A stretch of DNA of 64,000 bases from Myotis daubentonii (taxonomy: Eukaryota > Chordata > Mammalia > Chiroptera > Vespertilionidae): positions 92,144,641-92,208,640 of the forward strand of contig NC_081846.1 in NCBI RefSeq assembly GCF_963259705.1, read 5' to 3'. Below are positions 57,481-64,000 of this stretch, one piece after another. The notes beneath the pieces were generated by a model, which ran no database searches, had not been told where the DNA came from, and worked only from the letters and a program-made list of their open reading frames with translations. Made by a program: the position numbers and the translations under genes. Numbering within the stretch: the first letter of the stretch is position 1; every line of letters begins with the position of its first letter.

Positions 57481-57678
57481 ACCCTGCTTGTCATTTTTAA
57501 GGGAGGACTAGAAAGATTAAAGAATTCACCTGAAGTCATTTGGTTTGGAAAAGGAATTGATGCTGGAAGATGAACATCCTGACATGCATTCAAACTTTCA
57601 CCCAAATGTCACTGTACCAAGCATTTCCTTATAAGCTTATGGACACAAAAATTATAAAATAATACAATATTAGTGATA

Positions 57679-57912
57679 TCTATACTAATAAAATGGTAAC
57701 ATGCTAATTAGACCAGGTCAACCAGACATCTTCTGGTCATCCAGTCCTCCTTCCAGACAAAGCCATGGTGGTGGGGGCCAAGGCAGAGGCAGTTAAGGGT
57801 GATCAGGCAGGCAGGTGAGCTGTTAGGAGCCAGCATTCCTGGATTGAAGAAGGTGCAGGCTGAGCTGAGGGACACACACCCCCGTGCACAAATTTTTGCA
57901 CCAGGCCTCTAG
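57679..57912 (+). mobile_element. Helitron, short
   Basis: The head TCTATACTAATAAAATGGTA; the end GTGCACAAATTTTTGCACCA plus GGCCTCTAG (CTAG 57909-57912). Confidence 0.93.
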
Positions 57913-58029
57913 TATTATAATAAAGTATTATAATTTTATATAACAAAATAAATATTGTAAAATAAAACAATAAAGTATTTTTAATAAATAACTATGTAAC
58001 TATTATAAAATAAATATTAATGACATTTT

Positions 58030-59700
58030 AGAAATATTTTCTTTAACTGGGATAATCTTTTATTTTGTAAGGGATCATATATTTTTAATTTTGGTATCCA
58101 CATGCTATTACTATGATGAATATAGAAATACATCCTTTGATAACATTTGCATGATGTGACTTTTTACATCTTTTACTTACTTTCAACCAATCTACATTGT
58201 TATATTTAAAATGAGTTTCTCTTCAGCAACCTATATTATGGTTAATGTTTTGTAATCCATTTTTCTAATCTTAATTTATACTTTGTGTATTTAGATTATT
58301 TGTATTTAATGCAATTATTATTATGCCAGGGTGTAAGTTTTCCATTTTATTTGTTGCTCCTGTTTGCTCTGTTTGTTGTTGGTTTTCTGTTTCCTATCTT
58401 CTTTCCCAGGGGTGACCAAAACAGTTTTATAATTATATTTTAATTTATTAATAGAAGTTTTTGGTCATTTTTTTTGGACAGAATACTTAGTGGTACATTT
58501 AGCACATATAATATATACATGATTCACCACAATCTACTTCTGTCCGCATTTAAAAGTTTGAAAGAATTTCAGAGTTCTTTCCTCTTATCCAATCATTTGC
58601 TCCCCTTCCTCATTTATAGTGCAATTGTGTTAAATATTTCCCCTACAGTAATTTAGAACCACATCAGAAGTTGTAATACTCCTGTAGTATCCTGGAAAAA
58701 CTCAAGAGTAGGAAAATTGATGATCTTTACTTACATATTTTTCCTTACTGTGTTCTTTTTTCTTCTCCGATGTTCCAAAGTTTCATGTTTATCATTTACT
58801 TTCTGGTTAGAGAGTGTCTTTAGCCATTTTTTAATAGTTCTGAGAGAAAGAACTTTCCTTATTTGCTTAGTCTTTATTCACCTGGTCCTCCTCCTCCCAT
58901 CTTGTGGAATATTTTCACTGGATCTTGGAATCTGGATGAGCCTTCTTATTGGCATGTAGGGAGAGAAGTACAGATTCCGTACTCAGCCTCATTGGCACAG
59001 AGCTAGGGAGCTCTTTGCCATTGCTGGGCAAGGATGGGAGCTCCAGCTCCTCATCAGGTCTTCACTGCCACCTCTCTGGATGGGTGGCATAGAATTGCCT
59101 CGTTGATAATCTCCAGATAATCCCCACCGACACCGAGGAGTAGGGGAGGCTACTTGTTACTTGCTGGTGGGAGTTATAATCCTGGCTTCCTACTTTGCCA
59201 CTTTATTTGATCAGGTTGCTCACCTTATTAGCCTGGCAAGGGTGGAAATGTAAGCTCTCTGGTCAACATGCCTGACCGGGGCAGGGGTAGAACTTGGGTG
59301 TGCTCTGTGATGTTTGGTTGAGGTAGAGTTGCTGTCTAAATATCCGCATGTCTTGCAAGACTGCAACTCTCCTGGTCTTCTCTAGAGACAGCAGGATTCT
59401 GGTGGAATTTTATTGTCTGCACCCACTGAAGTTTTTGGGTTATCAGATTCTTTAGCTATAAATCTGGGATACATGGAGCAAAAAGGAAATCCAAGAATCT
59501 CACCACTGTTTCATTTCCTGATTTCCTGCATGGTAGGTCATACATTCTGCATCTTTAGGAGTCTTATGTTGTTATTTGTTGTTTATGTTTTTTTTTATTT
59601 AATATAATATCCTGGGGTTTTAATTGCTCTTAACAGGAAATACGGAGAAATTATGTCTATGCATTTTCCCGGGAGAAGAAATTCCTGGCTACTTATTTAA
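58030..59700 (-). mobile_element. Old L1, antisense: ORF2 endonuclease to 5' region
   Basis: 'tttttacatcttttacttactttcaacc' to 'tgtatttaatgcaattattattatg' is inverse endonuclease-region text. The GC-richer 58960-59420 part resembles an old L1 5' UTR ('cactgccacctctctggatgggtggc', 'ggttgctcaccttattagcctggc'). ORF1 is not clearly seen. Confidence 0.55.
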
Positions 59701-59784
59701 ATGTCTCTTCACATAACTATATGTTTTCAATACTTTCTATAGAAACAACATAAAGCTAGTTTGTATTTTTTCTCTAACACAATT

Positions 59785-60058
59785 GATTTTATTTTTTTAA
59801 ATGATCCAATAGTTTATTAATGTTTCCTGAAGCTCCACCACCAATTTTTGGCCATAGCACATTTGATTTAGCTCCACAGTTTCTCGTTCATACACACCTC
59901 TTGCTGAGAGACATGTCCTCAGTGAAACCCAGGGCTTTGATTAAACTTGGTTGGCACCAGAGGACCTCTGCCACAGCAGTGGGTCAGCAGAGTCAGCTAA
60001 GTCCCATTTTTCCCCAGTCACACCCGACCCTTACCAATGGGTTGTCATAGTACTCCAT
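59785..60058 (-). pseudogene. Possible short processed retrocopy, gene not recognised
   Basis: Non-L1 DNA lies just before an antisense L1. On the minus strand it ends AATAAA (inverted at about 59814-59819), then an A-rich tail, as in an mRNA 3' end. A short frame, [21 protein letters not shown], begins near 60058. I cannot name the parent gene, and a chance arrangement is possible. Confidence 0.3.
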
Positions 60059-63000
60059 GGGGTTCTCCTTTTTGTTCCATTCATCTATGTGTCTGATTTT
60101 GTACCAGTACCAGACTGTTTTGTGAATAGTGGTTTTGTAATATAGCTTCATATCTGATATTGTGGTCCCTCCAAATTTGTTCTTCTTTCTCAGGATTGCT
60201 ACTGCTATTCAGGCTGTTTTTTTTTGTTTGTTTGTTTTTATTTATTTATTTACTTTTTATTCCCTACAAGTTTTTGAAGCGTTTGTTCTAGGTCAGTGAA
60301 ATATGCCATTGGTATTTTAGTGGGGATTGCATTGAATCTATAGATTGCTTTGGGAAATGTGGACATTTTTATCTTGTTGATTCTACCAATCCATGAATAT
60401 GATATATTCTTCCACTTGTTTATATCTTCCTCTATCCCTTTTTTCAACATCCTGTAGTTTTCCAAGTACAGGTCTTTTACCTGCTTAGTTAGGTTTATTC
60501 CTAGGTGTCTTAATTTTTTGTTGCAGTGGTAAGTGGGATTGCTTTTTTAGTTACTCTTTCTGTGAGTTCATCATTTCTGGGCTTTAATTTTGTATCCTGC
60601 TACGTTGCCAAACTCATTTATTAAATCTAATAGTTTTTTGATGGAGTCTTTACGGTTTTCTATATAAAATATCATGTTATCTGCAAACAATGAGAATTTT
60701 ACTTCCTCTTTTCCAATGTGGATGCCTTTTATTTATTCTTTTTGTCTGATCGTTATGACTAGTATTTCCAGTACTATGTCGAACAGGAGTGGTGAAACTG
60801 GGCATCCCTGTCTTGTTCCTATTCTTGGGAAGTGGTTTTAGTTTTTACTCATTGAGAAAGATGTTGGCTGTAGGTTTGTCATATAAGGTCTTTATTAGGT
60901 TGAGATATGATCCCTCTATTCCAACTTCGCTGAGAGTTTTTATCAAGAAAGTGTGTCGGATTTTGTCAAATGCTCATTCTGCATCAATTGATATGATCAT
61001 GTAATTTTTGACTTTCCATTTGTTTATGTGATGTGCCACATTTATTGATTTGTGGATATTGTACCAGCCTTGCATCCCTGAAATAAATATCCCTTGATCA
61101 TGGTATATAATCTCTTTGATGTACTGCTGGATTCGACTTGCTAGAATTTTGTTGAGGATTTTGGCATCTATATTCATCAGGGATATTGGCCTGTAATTCT
61201 CTATTTATAGTGTCTTTATCTGGTTTGGGGATTAGGGTAATGCTGGCTTCATAGAAAGAATTTATTAAATCTACTATTTTTTTTTTCTTGGTCACTAGAG
61301 GTTTATCACTTTTGTTTATCCTTTTAAAGAACCAGCTCTTGGTTTTATTAATATTTTTTATTGTCTTACTTGGTCTTTATGTAATTTATTTCTGCTCTGA
61401 TCTTTATTATTTTCTTCCTTCTACTTACTCTGGGGTTCTCTTGTTGCTCTCTTTCTAATTATTTAAGTGGTAGGGTTAGATAAAATATTACCAGTTTTTT
61501 CTTGTTTTTTGGGGCTAGGCCTGTAGTGTTATGAACTTCTCTCAGGATTGCTTTCACTGTGTCCCATATATTTTGGATTGTTGTGTTGTCATTGTCATTT
61601 GTTTCCAGGATTTTTTTTCCTTCTGTGATCTCTTTGGTAACCCATTCATTATTAAGTAGCATGCTATTTAGCCTTCATGTGTTTGATTGTTTTCATTGTA
61701 TTTAACTTCTACTTTTATGCCATTGTGATCTGAGAAGATGCTTGATATGATTTCAATCTTCTTGAATTTGTAGAGACTTAGCATGTGTCAAAATATGAGG
61801 TCTATCTTTGAAAATGTTCTGCATGAACTTGACAAGAATGTATACTCCATAGCTTTGGGGTGAATGTTCTGAAGATGTCAATTGGTTTGATGTCATCTAG
61901 TGAATCATTTAAGACTGCTGTTTCCTTGTTGATTTTTTTGTCTAGTATATTTATACAGTGATGTCAATGGGGTGTTAAAGTCCCCTACTATGATTATATT
62001 GCTGTCAGTCTCTCCCTTGTTATTTCTGAGAAGATTTTTAATGTATGTGGGTGCTCCTGTTTTGAGTGCATATATGTATACCAGAGTTATATCCTCCTAT
62101 TGTATCTACCTCTTTTTCATTATGAAGTGGCCTTCCTTATCTCTTACTATAGGCTTCACTTTGAGGTCTATTTTGTAAGATATAAGTATTGCTACCCAGG
62201 CTTTTTTTCATTTCCATTTGCCTGAATTCTTTTCTATCCCTTAACTTTCATTCTGTGTGAATCCCTTGTTCTGAAGTGGGTCTCTTGTAAACAGCATATA
62301 TATGAGCCTTGTTTTCTTATCCATTCAATCACCTGATGTCTTTTGATTAGAGCATTAAATTTATTTGTGTTTAAGGTTAATATTAATAGGTATTTCTTTG
62401 TTGCCATTTTTTATTCTTTATGTCTGTGTTTCTCCCTCTCTTTCTATGCCTTCTTCTTAAACCAGTCCTATTAGGATTTCTTGCATTGCTGGTTTGGTGG
62501 TAATAAACTCCCTTAGCCCGTTTTTGTTTGCAAATCTCCTGATTTCACCTTCAATTTTGAATGAAAGCCTTGCTGAATAGAGTATTTTGAGGTTCAGTAC
62601 CTTGCTTTTCATTACTATGTATACTTCATTCTATTCCTTTCTTGCCTGATATGCTTCTGTTTAGAAGTCATTTGATAGCATAATAGGAGATCCCTTGTAA
62701 GTAACTTTTTGTCTCTCTACTGTAGCCCTTAAGATTCTTTCTTTGTCATTGATGTTCCTAATTTTAATTATAATGTGTCTTGGTGTGGGTCTTCTTGGGT
62801 TTATCTTGTTTGCGACAATCTGTGCTTATGTGGCATTTTTCTTCCCCAAGTCAGGGAAGTTTTCTGTCATTATTTCTTTAAACAGGTTTTCTATTCCTTG
62901 CTCAGCTTCTTCTTCTTCTTCTGGCTCCCTTACTATGGGGATGTTGCTTCATTTCTTTTTGTCCTAAAGTGGCTTTAAACTCCCCTCCTGCTTTGTAATT

Positions 63001-64000
63001 TTTTTTCCCCATTTGCTGTTCAGATTGGGTGTTTTTTGTGTGTTTTTTTTAATCTGTTTTTTCTAAATTTTGTTGTGTTCTTCATTTCACCTATGTCATT
63101 CTTCATTTTCTCTTGATTCTTATACATGGTAAATTTCTTATCCAGATGTTTGAGCATCCTTTTAACCTCTACTCTGAATTATTTTTCTAACAAATCACTT
63201 GCCTTCATTTAGTTCCTTTTATGGTGTTCTTCCTTTTCATTCCTTTGGGGATTGTTTTTTGGTCTCCCCGTTTTTTGCTGTTTCTATGTAATGTGAGTTG
63301 CTGTCTTTTTCTGGCCATGGGCAACCTGATTGACTTCTAAGAGTTTGAAGCCACTAGTGGCCCAATGGTATGGGACTCCTTAGCCCAGAAGCTGGGTTTG
63401 CTTTGAGTCTCCTGCTTTTATTGTCTCTGCTCTTAGATGTACTTATTTCCCCATGGCTCTAGTCTCTTAGTTGTCTGTTGCAGATGCTCAGGTTTTGCAG
63501 GGGCACAGCAACTCCCTGTGAGGTCCCGGAGCCCTCTGGCCTACAATTCACTTTGTGGTCCCAGTGCCATGGCAGTGTGGCATCCTAAGACCTTCCAGCA
63601 TTCACTCAAAGTATAGTCCTGTGGCCTGGGTGGGGCTCAGTCCTGGGTGCCTGTGGCATGCACTAGTAGCATGGCCCCGGTGGGGCCGGGAGAAGTGTGG
63701 GGTCCCTCTGTCATACACTCACAATGCAGGCTTCTGAAGCACAGGGTCCTGGTGTTCAGGGTCCTGGAGCCCGGTGGGGAGGACAGGGAGGTCTCTGTGC
63801 TCTTCACTCACTGCAGACATCTGTTAGCTTGCAGCGAGTTATGGCTGGTGATCAGCTCACTGCTTGAGTTCAGGGTAGTGTCCAAGGCCAGTCTGGGTGT
63901 TGGTGTGGCTGCACTCTACTGCTCCCACCCTCAAGATGGAGTGGTATTCGCACCAGAGCTGAGCCCTGCCTGAGAGTGCCTGTGGCAGTAGCAAGGGCTC
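60059..64000 (-). mobile_element. LINE-1, antisense: ORF2, ORF1 and part of the 5' region
   Basis: Same order as the copy at 9151-17232: RT (about 60060-61300), a deletion, endonuclease (about 61700-62200), ORF1 (about 62460-63210) and a GC-rich 5' UTR from about 63300 that runs off the window. The frame at 60974-61177 gives RT text [20 protein letters not shown]. Frames are broken. No 3' UTR is seen, so it is 3'-truncated or joined to another copy. Confidence 0.85.

Overview
The window reads as nuclear DNA of a vesper bat (family Vespertilionidae). Two lineage markers appear many times: tRNA-derived Ves SINEs (head GGCTCAGTGGATAGAGCG, tail TCAATAAAATAT) and non-autonomous HeliBat-type Helitrons (5' TCCTATATAATAAAAGG, 3' hairpin GTGCACGAA-TTCGTGCAC followed by GGGCCTCTAGT). 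Amplified Helitrons of this kind are known among mammals only from vesper bats. The genus cannot be decided from the sequence alone. No intact protein-coding gene, functional tRNA, rRNA or CRISPR array was recognised. The long open frames are LINE-1 remnants, SINE reading frames, low-complexity DNA or shadows of a pseudogene.

Layout. 1-8.1 kb: two antisense LINE-1 copies, the first split by two head-to-tail Helitrons and the second carrying a Ves SINE and a possible old LTR. 9.1-17.2 kb: a nearly full-length antisense L1 (3' UTR, ORF2, ORF1, long 5' region) with two later insertions. 17.2-20.2 kb: mostly old unique DNA with MIR SINEs. 20.25-21.02 kb: a solo class II (ERVK-like) LTR with a clean 6-bp target duplication. 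21-24.9 kb: a sense L1 with a Helitron. 25.3-26.0 kb: a Helitron expanded by a perfect-period 12 x 31 bp minisatellite. 26-35 kb: unique DNA with scattered Helitrons, Ves SINEs and MIRs. 35.3-39.7 kb: a nested stack in which an old L1 is split by a younger L1 3' end, two tandem Helitrons and a processed YBX1 pseudogene. 42.6-51.7 kb: L1 pieces in both orientations, including one copy with the inversion expected from twin priming, and several Helitrons. 51.7-58 kb: unique DNA, an L2, a hAT-like element and Ves SINEs. 58-64 kb: antisense L1 copies and a possible small retrocopy.

The most interesting element is the 2.15-kb Helitron at 42981-45133. It carries a fragment recognisable as the first coding exon of MTHFS (5,10-methenyltetrahydrofolate synthetase), still followed by a GT splice-donor-like sequence. 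The fragment sits beside a 60-bp tandem repeat and a mariner-like end. This is a host-gene exon captured and mobilised by a rolling-circle transposon; the copy here is broken by a frameshift and an in-frame stop.

Nothing in the window forms an operon or pathway. Its story is layered transposition, and relative ages can be read from which element interrupts which. Family names rest on recognition by eye; no alignment or database search was run.
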